Shown here: in pieces, positions 14,053 to 21,034 of the stretch
Layout: each line of letters opens with the position of its first letter
Position numbering within the stretch: the stretch's first letter is position 1
Origin: an uncultured Fusicatenibacter sp.
GTDB taxonomy: Bacteria; Bacillota; Clostridia; Lachnospirales; Lachnospiraceae
DNA length: 21,511 nucleotides
Assembly (NCBI GenBank): GCA_902493585.1
Contig: CABUPZ010000040.1
Location: 1 to 21,511 of the forward strand
Reading direction: 5' to 3'
Position numbers and translations under genes: made by a program
Notes under the pieces: model-generated
Told to the model about the DNA's origin: nothing
Seen by the model: the letters and a program-made list of their open reading frames with translations, nothing else
Database searches by the model: none

Positions 14053-15408
14053 TTACACCAGTCCCTGAATGATCAGGATCACAATCAGGATTGGCAGCAC
14101 GAAGGTCAGATAGCCTCTCATCCAGTTGGGCATCTTCATACCCACGCCCCGGTTTGCTTCTTTCTGATAATTCTTAAATCCCCATCCATAACGGGTGGTG
14201 CAGAACAGCAGATAGATCAGAGAACCAATCGGAAGCAGCAGGTTGCTAACAATGAAATCCTCCAGATCCTGGATCGTAGTTCCCGCTCCCCGCGGCTGGA
14301 AATCAGACCATACGTTGAAGCCCAGAACACACGGCATCGACAGGATGATGATCAGGATCATATTGATCACTGCCGCTTTCTTTCTGGAAATGTGGAACAG
14401 TTCCATATTACATGCCAGAATATTCTCAAACACCGCCATGATCGTCGAGAAAGACGCAAAGAACAGGAACAGGAAGAAGAATGATCCAAAAATCCTTCCG
14501 CCCGTCATCGATGCAAAAATATTCGGCAGTGTCTTAAAGATCAGCGAAGGTCCCGCATCCGGACTTACTCCAAAGGAGAAGCACGCCGGGAAAATGATCA
14601 GACCGGATACGATCGCTACAAACGTATCCAGGATCGCGATATTCTTCGCCTCGCCAAGGATTGTTCTTCCCTCGCCAAGATAACTTCCGAAAATCAGCAT
14701 GGCGCCGATACCAAGGCTCAGGGTAAAGAACGACTGGTTCATTGCCGCAGTAATAATATTGAACAAGCCGATCTCTTCCACCTGTTTCATATCCGGAACC
14801 AGATAGAATTTCAGACCCTCTGCCGCTCCGGGCATCGTAAAGCTGTAAAACGCCAGAAACACCATTATCACCAGCAGCGCTACCATCATCCATTTGGTTA
14901 CCCGCTCAACTCCGCTCTGAAGTCCAAAAGAGCAGATAAAAAATCCCGAAATGACTACGATAAGCATGGTCACTGTCAGGATCACCGGAGATCCCAGCAT
15001 CTGTTCATAGCTTGCAACGACCTGCTCTGTGCTTGCACCGTCAAACTTTCCGGTCAGAAACAGATAAAAGTAATAAATCATCCATCCGGTGACAACCGTA
15101 TAAAACATCATCAGAATATAATTTCCTGCCATAGCCACATATCCATGCAGGTGCCATTTGGTTCCCGGTTTTTCCAGTTCCTGATATGCCCGCACGGTAC
15201 TCTTCCGGCTTGCCCGTCCTATGGAAAGCTCCATGGACATGATCGGTACACCCATGATTGCCAGGAAGATCAGGTAAAACAATACGAAGATGCCTCCTCC
15301 GTTCGTTCCTACCATATACGGAAACTTCCACACATTTCCGATACCGATTGCGCATCCCGCCGAGATCAGGATAAAACCAAGGCGAGACTTGAATTTTTCT
15401 CGTTCCAT
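14053..15408 (-). CDS. Sodium-dependent NSS-family (SNF) amino-acid transporter
   Basis: This 451-residue membrane protein belongs to the neurotransmitter:sodium symporter family (LeuT fold). The first helix carries SAGCAIGIGNVWKFPYMVG, the unwound Na+ and substrate site of the family, followed by NGGGIFVLFYLIF and MSMELSIGR. About 11-12 hydrophobic helices follow, a normal bacterial NSS size. Further conserved helices include FFTLSLGIGAMLIFGSYLGE and the FASFSTIMAVFENI region. It should import an amino acid or amine with Na+; the specific ligand is not readable. The ATG has GGGAGG upstream and a promoter at 15503-15530. It is monocistronic between that promoter and the terminator at 13954-13999. 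Confidence 0.93.
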   Translation of the reverse strand: MEREKFKSRLGFILISAGCAIGIGNVWKFPYMVGTNGGGIFVLFYLIFLAIMGVPIMSMELSIGRASRKSTVRAYQELEKPGTKWHLHGYVAMAGNYILMMFYTVVTGWMIYYFYLFLTGKFDGASTEQVVASYEQMLGSPVILTVTMLIVVISGFFICSFGLQSGVERVTKWMMVALLVIMVFLAFYSFTMPGAAEGLKFYLVPDMKQVEEIGLFNIITAAMNQSFFTLSLGIGAMLIFGSYLGEGRTILGEAKNIAILDTFVAIVSGLIIFPACFSFGVSPDAGPSLIFKTLPNIFASMTGGRIFGSFFFLFLFFASFSTIMAVFENILACNMELFHISRKKAAVINMILIIILSMPCVLGFNVWSDFQPRGAGTTIQDLEDFIVSNLLLPIGSLIYLLFCTTRYGWGFKNYQKEANRGVGMKMPNWMRGYLTFVLPILIVILIIQGLV

Positions 15409-15502
15409 CTCTTCTTTTCCTCCCTTTGCTCACACCCTGCTTTCTCCGCAAAATTTTCTGTATCCTGCTTTTTCTTCCGCGGACAGGGCACTGATAACCT
15501 AT

Positions 15503-15530
15503 ATTATACTTAATATCTTCTGATTTGCAA
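15503..15530 (-). promoter_or_regulatory. Promoter of the NSS transporter gene
   Basis: -35 TTGCAA (15525-15530) and -10 TATAAT (15503-15508) are separated by 16 bases on the minus strand. The leader before the start codon is about 90 bases. Confidence 0.65.
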
Positions 15531-15560
15531 AGAGATTTTTTATAGTTTGCGAAGCATGTT

Positions 15561-16706
15561 TTATAAATTGACTGGAAACGCCGCGATCAGACGCATGAGA
15601 TTTTCCATTTCCGTCTCCAGATTCTCCATACTTTTCCTCCGGCTGACGGAAAAGTCTTCCGGAAGCTGATTGATCGAGAACGCAGCAGTCAGCCCGTCCC
15701 GGTACAATTCCGGCAAGGCTTCCCGGTCGATTCCTCCGGCAATGGCAACGACAGGGATCCCCAGCGCTTTTCCTCTCCGGGCAATTCCCGAGAGAACTTT
15801 TCCGTGAATACTCTGGCTGTCGATCTTCCCCTCTCCGGTGAGGATCAGGTCTGCATGTTCAGCCAGTGTATCAAACTGCACCGTATCCAGCACTGCCTGG
15901 ATCCCCGGGATCAATTTCGCGCCGAGCAGCGCCGCCATGCCGGCGCCCATGCCTCCTGCCGCTCCGCCTCCGGGCAGCTCACGGAGCTTTGGCATCTGCA
16001 CCGTCTGTTCCAGGATTGAGGCATAGTGTACCATTCCCGCCTCCAGTTCCTGTATCATGCCTTCATCCGCCCCTTTCTGCGGACTGAACACATGGGCTGC
16101 GCCTTCCGGCCCCGTCAGAGGATTGGTAATGTCACACATTGCCAGAAGCTCGATCTGATCCAGCAGTTTTTCTCTTCGGCTCATGTCAATCCTCCGGATT
16201 TCCTTCAAAGTTCCTCCGGTCGGTACAAATCCCCTGTCCTGTGCATCATAGAAACGGATTCCCAGCGCGGCAGCCATCCCGCACCCTCCATCATTGGTAC
16301 AGGAGCCGCCAAGCCCTGTAATGATTCTCTTCGAACCCGCCTTTGCCGCCGCCAGGATCAGTTCGCCTACTCCGTAGGTGGTTGTCTTTTTGGGATTTTT
16401 CCGGTCTTCCACCAGGGGAAGCCCGGCACAGGAAGCCATTTCCACAACTGCTGTACCGTCGCTGAGGATCCCGTACTCTGCTTCCATAAGTTCCATATAC
16501 GGTCCATGCACCTGCACCGTCTCTTTCCTGCCTCCCAGCGCTTCAAGAAAACAGTCCACACTTCCCTCTCCGCCGTCCGCCACCGGTACGGTCACAACCT
16601 CACACGCCGGAAACTGCTGATGTACCTTTTCTTTCAGGATTCTGCAGATCTGTTTGGCACTCAGCGTGCCTTTGAAAGAATCCGGAATAATGATCACTTT
16701 TTTCAT
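15561..16706 (-). CDS. Glycerate 2-kinase (GarK/GlxK family)
   Basis: This 381-residue enzyme transfers phosphate from ATP to D-glycerate. It starts KKVIIIPDSFKGTLSAKQIC and has VPVADGGEGSVDCFL, GLGGSCTNDGG (131-141), LPGGGAAGGMGAGMAALLGA and DLILTGEGKIDSQS, all family hallmarks. It is full length. I used ATG 16704-16706, which has GAGGTG 7 bases upstream; the codon just before it is GTG and could also serve. A promoter (16760-16788) overlaps the end of the upstream cytidylate kinase-like gene, so it can be transcribed alone. No glycerate or glycolate pathway partner is next to it. The symbol garK is withheld because garK, glxK and glxK-like names are used loosely. Confidence 0.93.
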   Translation of the reverse strand: MKKVIIIPDSFKGTLSAKQICRILKEKVHQQFPACEVVTVPVADGGEGSVDCFLEALGGRKETVQVHGPYMELMEAEYGILSDGTAVVEMASCAGLPLVEDRKNPKKTTTYGVGELILAAAKAGSKRIITGLGGSCTNDGGCGMAAALGIRFYDAQDRGFVPTGGTLKEIRRIDMSRREKLLDQIELLAMCDITNPLTGPEGAAHVFSPQKGADEGMIQELEAGMVHYASILEQTVQMPKLRELPGGGAAGGMGAGMAALLGAKLIPGIQAVLDTVQFDTLAEHADLILTGEGKIDSQSIHGKVLSGIARRGKALGIPVVAIAGGIDREALPELYRDGLTAAFSINQLPEDFSVSRRKSMENLETEMENLMRLIAAFPVNL

Positions 16707-16759
16707 CACTCTTCACCTCATCCTCACAACGAAACGAATGTTCAAATATACGCAGTCTC

Positions 16760-16788
16760 ATTATACCGGATTTTTCTTTCCACCTCAA
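16760..16788 (-). promoter_or_regulatory. Promoter of the glycerate kinase gene
   Basis: -35 TTGAGG (16783-16788), a 17-base spacer and a perfect -10 TATAAT (16760-16765) lie on the minus strand. The -35 overlaps the TGA stop of the cytidylate kinase-like gene (16785-16787). Confidence 0.7.
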
Positions 16789-17363
16789 TAAAGCATTTGC
16801 AGGATGTCCACACATTTTTCAAGTCCCAGCGCGCCGCTGTCCAGAGAAATGTGGTAATTTTTTGCATCTCCCCATTTCATATCCGTGTAAAAACGGTGAT
16901 ACGCCGCGCGCCGTTTGTCTTTGTCCTTAATCCTCTGTTCCGGAGCTTCCTCCCGCTCTCCGTAAACACGGACGATCCGGTCCGCACGGTATTCCATGCT
17001 GGCATGAATAAATACTTTCAGGCAGTCTGCGTGGTCTCTCAGAATATAGTCCGCGCACCTTCCCACGATCACACAGGGACCTTTTTCCGCCAGTTCCAAA
17101 ATCACTTTCCGCTGGACCGTCCAGAGATAATCCTCATTGGTAGGACCGAATCCGCGGGGCGAAAAAGCGGATCCAAGAAAACTGGCAGAAGACGATTCCC
17201 CTGCGTTTTCAATATAACTTTCCGTAAACCCGCTCTCCTGTGCGATTTTCTGGATCAGTTCGCTGTCATAACATGGAAGACCGAGCTTTTCAGCGGTCAT
17301 TTTTCCGATGGTACGGCCTCCGCTTCCAAACTCACGGCTGATGGTAATAATCCGCTTTTTCAT
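16785..17363 (-). CDS. Cytidylate kinase-like (Cytidylate_kin2) protein
   Basis: This 192-residue protein starts KKRIITISREFGSGGRTIGK, the P-loop form typical of the cytidylate kinase-like family (GSGGRTIG in place of GxxGxGKS). CYDSELIQKIAQESGF and CVIVGRCADYIL continue the fold, and an Arg-rich lid reads EQRIKDKDKRRAAYHRFYTD. Family members are P-loop nucleotide kinases whose real substrate is mostly unknown; they are distinct from the essential Cmk. Its start overlaps the stop of the MATE transporter gene by four bases (ATGA), so the two are translated together and share the riboswitch-like leader. Its function with the pump is unknown. Confidence 0.85.
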   Translation of the reverse strand: MKKRIITISREFGSGGRTIGKMTAEKLGLPCYDSELIQKIAQESGFTESYIENAGESSSASFLGSAFSPRGFGPTNEDYLWTVQRKVILELAEKGPCVIVGRCADYILRDHADCLKVFIHASMEYRADRIVRVYGEREEAPEQRIKDKDKRRAAYHRFYTDMKWGDAKNYHISLDSGALGLEKCVDILQMLY

Positions 17364-18766
17364 GATACCTCCACTCCTTTCGTATTCAGTTCTTTGTAGG
17401 TGCGTGAAATAAGGAAAACAGCCACAACAAAGGTCAGAACATCCGATACCGGCATGGAATACAGTACGCCGTCCAGCCCAAAGAATATCGGCAGAAGCAG
17501 AGCAAATCCAACGCCGAATACCACCTCACGAATCATGGAGAGGCCCGTAGAAGCAGCTGCTTTTCCCATCGCCTGCAAAAAGATAAAGCATGCCTTATTG
17601 ACGCAGGCGAGAATGATCATACATAAATAGATACGGAACGCTTTGACGGCAAATTCCGTATAATAACTGCTCTCGTTGGCTGCCCCGAAAATGGAGATCA
17701 GCTGCTTCGGGAAAAACTCGACGAGAACAAATGCCACAGCGCCCACCGTCGCCTCCGCGATCAGCAGTTTTGTAAAGAGCTCTTTGACGCGGTTCTTTTT
17801 TTCTGCACCCATATTAAATCCCACGATGGGAATGCATCCGGCTGCCATACCCACCACGATGGAAATCACGATCTGGAAGAATTTCATCACGATTCCCACC
17901 ACCGCCATGGGAATCTGGGCATACTGCGTCTGCCCGAAGACAGGATCCAGAGCCCCGTACTTGCGGATCATATTGTTGATGGCTGCCATAGCCGCCACCA
18001 GGGAAATCTGCGACAGAAAACTTGTGATACCGAGGAGCAGCGTCCTTCCGCAGATTTTCCGATCCATCTGAAAATCTTTTGCGGACGGTTTGATAGTCTT
18101 CATATGCAGAATATACCAGCCAGAGAGGACTGCAGTGATGATCTGTCCGATCACGGTGGCAACCGCCGCACCCATCATTCCCCAGCGGAAGCCGAAAATA
18201 AATACCGGGTCAAGAATAATGTTTGCCACCGCGCCTGCCAGTGTTGACACCATCGCAAATTTCGGACTTCCATCCGCGCGGATCACCGGGTTCATTGCCT
18301 GCCCGAACATATAAAACGGAATTCCAAGGCTGATGTAAAAGAAATACTCCTTGGAATAGGTAAACGTTTCTTCGTTGACCGTACCGCCGAACATGGAAAT
18401 GATCTGTGTCTGAAAGATCAGATAAACCGCCGTCAGGATCAGGCTGCTCACAACCGTCAGAATCACAGCGTTTCCGACACTCTTTTTTGCAGAATCATTT
18501 TCGCCTTTGCCAAGACTGATGCTGACAAACGCACAGCATCCGTCCCCAACCATGACCGCAATGGCGAGGGCAACGACGGTAAGCGGAAAGACAACCGTAT
18601 TCGCCGCGTTTCCGTAAGATCCCAGATAGCTGGCATTGGCGATAAAAATCTGATCGACGATATTATAAAGTGCGCCGACCAGAAGCGAAATGATACACGG
18701 GATCGCATACTGTTTCATCAATTTCCCGATGCGTTCTGTTCCCAAAAACTGATTTGAATGTTCCAT
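17360..18766 (-). CDS. MATE-family efflux transporter, MepA-like
   Basis: This 468-residue membrane protein has about 12 hydrophobic helices in two similar halves. FLGTERIGKLMKQYAIPCII starts the first helix, and IVDQIFIAN, NAANTVVFPLTVVALAIAV and VGDGCCAFVSISLGKGE match the MATE/MepA group. The second half includes GMAAGCIPIVGFNMGAEKKN, the repeat of the same segment. It should expel cationic compounds using Na+ or H+. I chose ATG 18764-18766 because GGAAGGTG precedes it; an upstream in-frame start would put the initiation region inside the leader hairpin. It is first in a two-gene operon with the cytidylate kinase-like gene. The leader at 18797-18849 suggests guanidine control, in line with known mepA-type riboswitches. 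Confidence 0.92.
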   Translation of the reverse strand: MEHSNQFLGTERIGKLMKQYAIPCIISLLVGALYNIVDQIFIANASYLGSYGNAANTVVFPLTVVALAIAVMVGDGCCAFVSISLGKGENDSAKKSVGNAVILTVVSSLILTAVYLIFQTQIISMFGGTVNEETFTYSKEYFFYISLGIPFYMFGQAMNPVIRADGSPKFAMVSTLAGAVANIILDPVFIFGFRWGMMGAAVATVIGQIITAVLSGWYILHMKTIKPSAKDFQMDRKICGRTLLLGITSFLSQISLVAAMAAINNMIRKYGALDPVFGQTQYAQIPMAVVGIVMKFFQIVISIVVGMAAGCIPIVGFNMGAEKKNRVKELFTKLLIAEATVGAVAFVLVEFFPKQLISIFGAANESSYYTEFAVKAFRIYLCMIILACVNKACFIFLQAMGKAAASTGLSMIREVVFGVGFALLLPIFFGLDGVLYSMPVSDVLTFVVAVFLISRTYKELNTKGVEVS

Positions 18767-18796
18767 TGGATTCACCTTCCTTTTGTTCTTAAAACA

Positions 18797-18849
18797 CAAA
18801 AAAACGTGCAGCGGATGCGCAACTGGAATTACGCACAAAGCTACACGTT
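18797..18849 (-). ncRNA. Candidate guanidine-IV (mepA motif) riboswitch with terminator
   Basis: The minus-strand RNA has AACGUGUAGC (18849-18840) pairing with GCUGCACGUU (18812-18803) with one G-U pair. An inner UGCG/CGCA stem is present, and the outer stem is followed by seven T. This strong intrinsic terminator lies directly at the start of the transcript and ahead of a MATE gene. A terminator in the leader of a mepA-like gene fits the guanidine-IV class, in which ligand binding favours read-through. I match by position, structure and gene partner, not by an alignment, so the class is tentative; another attenuator is possible. The rest of 18767-19103 holds the promoter at 18860-18887 and the terminator at 18936-18990, with nothing recognised in 18991-19103. 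Confidence 0.6.
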
Positions 18850-18859
18850 GTTTTCTATT

Positions 18860-18887
18860 ATTTTATCAAAACTCAGAATTTTTTCAA
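18860..18887 (-). promoter_or_regulatory. Promoter of the MATE operon
   Basis: -35 TTGAAA (18882-18887), a 16-base spacer and extended -10 TGATAAAAT (hexamer 18860-18865) lie on the minus strand. The transcription start would fall near 18853, at the edge of the riboswitch-like hairpin. Confidence 0.65.
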
Positions 18888-18935
18888 AGGAGGTTTTCAC
18901 CAAAAGAACGAATAAAATCTTGTTGGATTTGACAC

Positions 18936-18990
18936 AAAAAACTCTATGAAAACGGAAGATCTGATAACCATTCCATTCCCATAGAGTTTT
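18936..18990. terminator. Terminator of the spoIIGA-sigE operon
   Basis: AAAACTCTATG (18938-18948) and CATAGAGTTTT (18980-18990) are perfect 11-base arms with A and T tails on both sides. It lies 113 bases past the sigE stop on the minus strand and separates sigE from the MATE operon. Confidence 0.8.
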
Positions 18991-19103
18991 CTTCTTTTCT
19001 GTCCGCCGCTGCTGGGCGGTTCATTTCCATACTTCTTTACAGGGCGCTGAAGTACGCTGAAAAGCTGCCTTCTGCAAGAGGTTCGCCACGTTCTCAGGGC
19101 AAT

Positions 19104-19841
19104 TTATTCATACCTCACAATTTCCTTCCGCAGCCGTTTCATGATCCGTTTTTCCAGCCTGGAGATATAAGACTGAGAAATGCCGAGGAGATCTGCCACC
19201 TCTTTCTGGGTTTTTTCCTTTCCGTCCGGCATATTGATGCCGAAACGAAGCTTTACGATCGTCTGCTCCCGCTCCGACAGCTTGCTGATCGCCTTTCCCA
19301 GAAGGTTCTTCTCCACTTCCTGCTCGATTCCATGATAGATCACGTCTTCGTCCGTGCCCAGGATATCCGACAGCAGCAGCTCATTTCCATCCCAGTCCAC
19401 ATTCAGTGGTTCATCGATGGAAACCTCCATTTTTGTCTTATTGTTTCTGCGCAGGTACATCAGAATTTCATTTTCAATGCACCGGGAAGCATAGGTGGCA
19501 AGTTTGATCTTCTTCTCCGGATTAAAGGTATTAATCGCCTTAATCAGTCCGATAGTTCCGATGGAGATCAGATCCTCCACACCAACGCCCGTATTGTCAA
19601 ATTTCTGGGCAATATAGACAACGAGGCGCAGATTATGTTCGATCAGAGCGCTTCTCGCTTCCCGGTTATCGCTGTCTGAAAGCCCTGCAATCGCTTTCGC
19701 CTCCTCTTTTTCCTCCAGCGGCGCCGGAAGCACATCCGCGCCGCCAATATAAAATACCTCTCCCGCCGGTCGAAATACTGCCGAAGAGGATTTCCGTAAC
19801 ACGCCAAAGCGGATTCCCGCCGGCAATGCAGCCTGCATCAT
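19104..19841 (-). CDS. sigE: Pro-sigma-E, mother-cell sporulation sigma factor
   Basis: This 245-residue SigE precursor has an N-terminal pro-sequence ending GE before VFYIGGADVLP. By analogy with Bacillus subtilis, SpoIIGA cuts after Glu28. Region 2 is nearly identical to known SigE: NLRLVVYIAQKF, EDLISIGTIGLIKAINTFNP and ASRCIENEILMYLRRNNK, the core-binding and -10-recognition helices. VDWDGNELLLSDILGTDEDV is the SigE-specific linker. Region 4.2 has TQKEVADLLGISQSYISRLE, the -35 helix-turn-helix. Mature SigE directs early mother-cell genes after asymmetric division. The gene starts 12 bases after spoIIGA, whose TAG stop overlaps the AGGAGG site, so the two are coupled. Unlike many Clostridia, sigG does not follow: a terminator and the MATE operon do. 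Confidence 0.97.
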   Translation of the reverse strand: MMQAALPAGIRFGVLRKSSSAVFRPAGEVFYIGGADVLPAPLEEKEEAKAIAGLSDSDNREARSALIEHNLRLVVYIAQKFDNTGVGVEDLISIGTIGLIKAINTFNPEKKIKLATYASRCIENEILMYLRRNNKTKMEVSIDEPLNVDWDGNELLLSDILGTDEDVIYHGIEQEVEKNLLGKAISKLSEREQTIVKLRFGINMPDGKEKTQKEVADLLGISQSYISRLEKRIMKRLRKEIVRYE

Positions 19842-19853
19842 ACTTTCTTCCTC

Positions 19854-20711
19854 CTAACTGTCCATCAAATCTGGATGTAATATCATCTGGCAGCCTGTGG
19901 GAGCAGCGCTGTCTTTTCCGGTAAGCGCCAAAGCGGGAGTGCTTATACGCTTTTCTGTATTCCCCTGAACAAGAACCATTTCCGGTATCTGGATCACCGG
20001 CAGAACGCCGGATTCACATCCCACACTGCGGAAGACTATGTAATGGGGATGCAGAGCCTGAAGCTCTTCCGGTTCCGTGACCGGCTTTCCCTCCATGAAC
20101 TCTGCAATCCCCTTCCGCAAATGTTCCGAAAACAGTTCCCTGATAACTTCATATGGTATGACTGACACCGGCTTTCTGGAAGTGGCGTCCCACAAAGCGT
20201 TGCCTGTGTCATACAGTCCTTTGACTTTTTTCCATTTTCCTCCGGCACCAAGATAGACCGTCACCATCCGCTTTTGTACCTTCCTTTGCTGCTCCTGTAT
20301 CTTCAGAAAAACAGTGACCGCAGCGTAGACGCCGAATCCCGACGCCATTGTCGCCGCCATCCCCCTTCTTCCCGCAAGACGTTCCAGCAGCCGGATTCCT
20401 CCGCTCATCAGAAAAGACATCAGCAGGCAGCAGAAAAATCCAAGGACAAGCTGTTTCCCACCTCTGGTATTACAACCAAACTTTACCATTCCTGTAAATC
20501 CCGCGATTCCGATGCAGGCCATGATCTGCGGCGGCAGGAAGCGATAAACCGCAAGCCACCCCAGAAGCCCCACGGCGGCAAGCGCCGCCGCAGCCGCGCT
20601 CCTTCGATGCGTGGCAGAGCATCCCAGGAGCCTTCGGGTGAGTCTCAGGAGAATGTAATTCATCAGAAAATTCTCCGCAAGCAGCAGATCCACATAGATT
20701 TCGTAATACAA
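19854..20711 (-). CDS. spoIIGA: SpoIIGA, sigma-E factor processing peptidase
   Basis: This 285-residue aspartic peptidase activates pro-SigE at the sporulation septum. The N-terminal half holds about five membrane helices (EIYVDLLLAENFLMNYILL is the family start). The C-terminal half holds the protease core with GLYDTGNALWD, whose Asp168 is the expected catalytic residue in the dimeric enzyme; the SVIPYE and YIVFRSVGCESGVLPVI segments are also typical. I keep the TTG start at 20709-20711, since the first residues match the conserved N-terminus and GGGGGTG lies 6 bases upstream. That ribosome site and the TTG lie in an inverted repeat, and transcription starts inside the repeat from a Spo0A-type promoter (20762-20794). 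Confidence 0.95.
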   Translation of the reverse strand: MYYEIYVDLLLAENFLMNYILLRLTRRLLGCSATHRRSAAAAALAAVGLLGWLAVYRFLPPQIMACIGIAGFTGMVKFGCNTRGGKQLVLGFFCCLLMSFLMSGGIRLLERLAGRRGMAATMASGFGVYAAVTVFLKIQEQQRKVQKRMVTVYLGAGGKWKKVKGLYDTGNALWDATSRKPVSVIPYEVIRELFSEHLRKGIAEFMEGKPVTEPEELQALHPHYIVFRSVGCESGVLPVIQIPEMVLVQGNTEKRISTPALALTGKDSAAPTGCQMILHPDLMDS

Positions 20712-20789
20712 AAAGACACCCCCGTCAGCCTGTAAGGTCTTTACCGGAACCGGTAAGTACCATTATAGGCGAGGTGGGGTGTCTTTTTT
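20709..20789. repeat. Inverted repeat across the spoIIGA start and promoter spacer
   Basis: AAAAAGACACCCC (20710-20722) and its exact complement (20776-20788) are 13-base arms around a 53-base centre, with T-runs beyond. The left arm holds the spoIIGA ribosome site and touches its TTG start; the right arm lies between the -35 and -10 boxes. The centre has its own hairpin, TTACCGG-AA-CCGGTAA (20741-20756), at the predicted transcription start. Confidence 0.7.
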
Positions 20790-20794
20790 GTCAA
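20762..20794 (-). promoter_or_regulatory. spoIIG promoter with a 21-base spacer
   Basis: A perfect -35 TTGACA (20789-20794) and perfect -10 TATAAT (20762-20767) are 21 bases apart. The B. subtilis spoIIG promoter is known for the same unusual long spacer (22), which makes SigA polymerase depend on Spo0A. TTGTCAAA on the plus strand (20788-20795) matches the 0A box TTGTCGAA in 7 of 8 bases and overlaps the -35. Confidence 0.75.
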
Positions 20795-20820
20795 ACCAAC
20801 GACCCAATATCAAAAATCTT

Positions 20821-20827
20821 TTCGACA
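20821..20827 (-). promoter_or_regulatory. Spo0A binding box
   Basis: The minus strand reads TGTCGAA, a perfect 0A box (TGNCGAA), 27 bases upstream of the -35 and about 66-72 bases before the predicted start of the spoIIG transcript. With the 0A-like site over the -35, it gives the two-site layout of spoIIG promoters. Apart from the features listed here, nothing was recognised in 20712-21034. Confidence 0.65.
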
Positions 20828-20841
20828 TTGAGGGGACGGAC

Positions 20842-20888
20842 GCCATCCGGGAGGACGCCGCGGGAGCAGCAGGGTCCTCTCGGATGGC
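20842..20888. repeat. Strong 15-bp hairpin upstream of the Spo0A box
   Basis: GCCATCCGGGAGGAC (20842-20856) pairs with GTCCTCTCGGATGGC (20874-20888) with one wobble and a 17-base GC-rich loop. Neither strand shows a T-run after it, so it is not a standard terminator. It may slow read-through from aroD or belong to a dispersed repeat. Confidence 0.55.
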
Positions 20889-20924
20889 TGTCTATTGGGG
20901 GGGTGTGGTTTCTTGGTGAGTTTT

Positions 20925-21017
20925 AGGGCGTGTTTGAAAAGTGCTTTCTGCCGGAGGTATTTTGCGTAAAGAAAGTAGGAAACGAAGTTTGCAGAAGTAA
21001 ATTTTCAAACATGCTCT
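20925..21017. repeat. 93-bp imperfect inverted repeat, possible MITE-like element
   Basis: AGGGCGTGTTTGAAAA (20925-20940) and TTTTCAAACATGCTCT (21002-21017) are 16-base arms with two mismatches, around a 61-base centre with no open frame. It lies just after the aroD stop. Size and terminal inverted repeats suit a small non-autonomous mobile element or a palindromic intergenic repeat; no target duplication was identified. Confidence 0.5.
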
Positions 21018-21034
21018 GGTACTTTGAAGAACAT

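Noticed and set aside
16026..17399. A 457-codon open frame on the plus strand
   Set aside because: It is antisense to the glycerate kinase and cytidylate kinase-like genes, both with full family motifs; its own translation is rich in His, Phe and Arg without any recognisable domain.
17360..18838. Longer MATE protein starting at 18838
   Set aside because: Its start would lie inside the leader hairpin; ATG 18764-18766 has a proper ribosome site and begins the conserved N-terminus.
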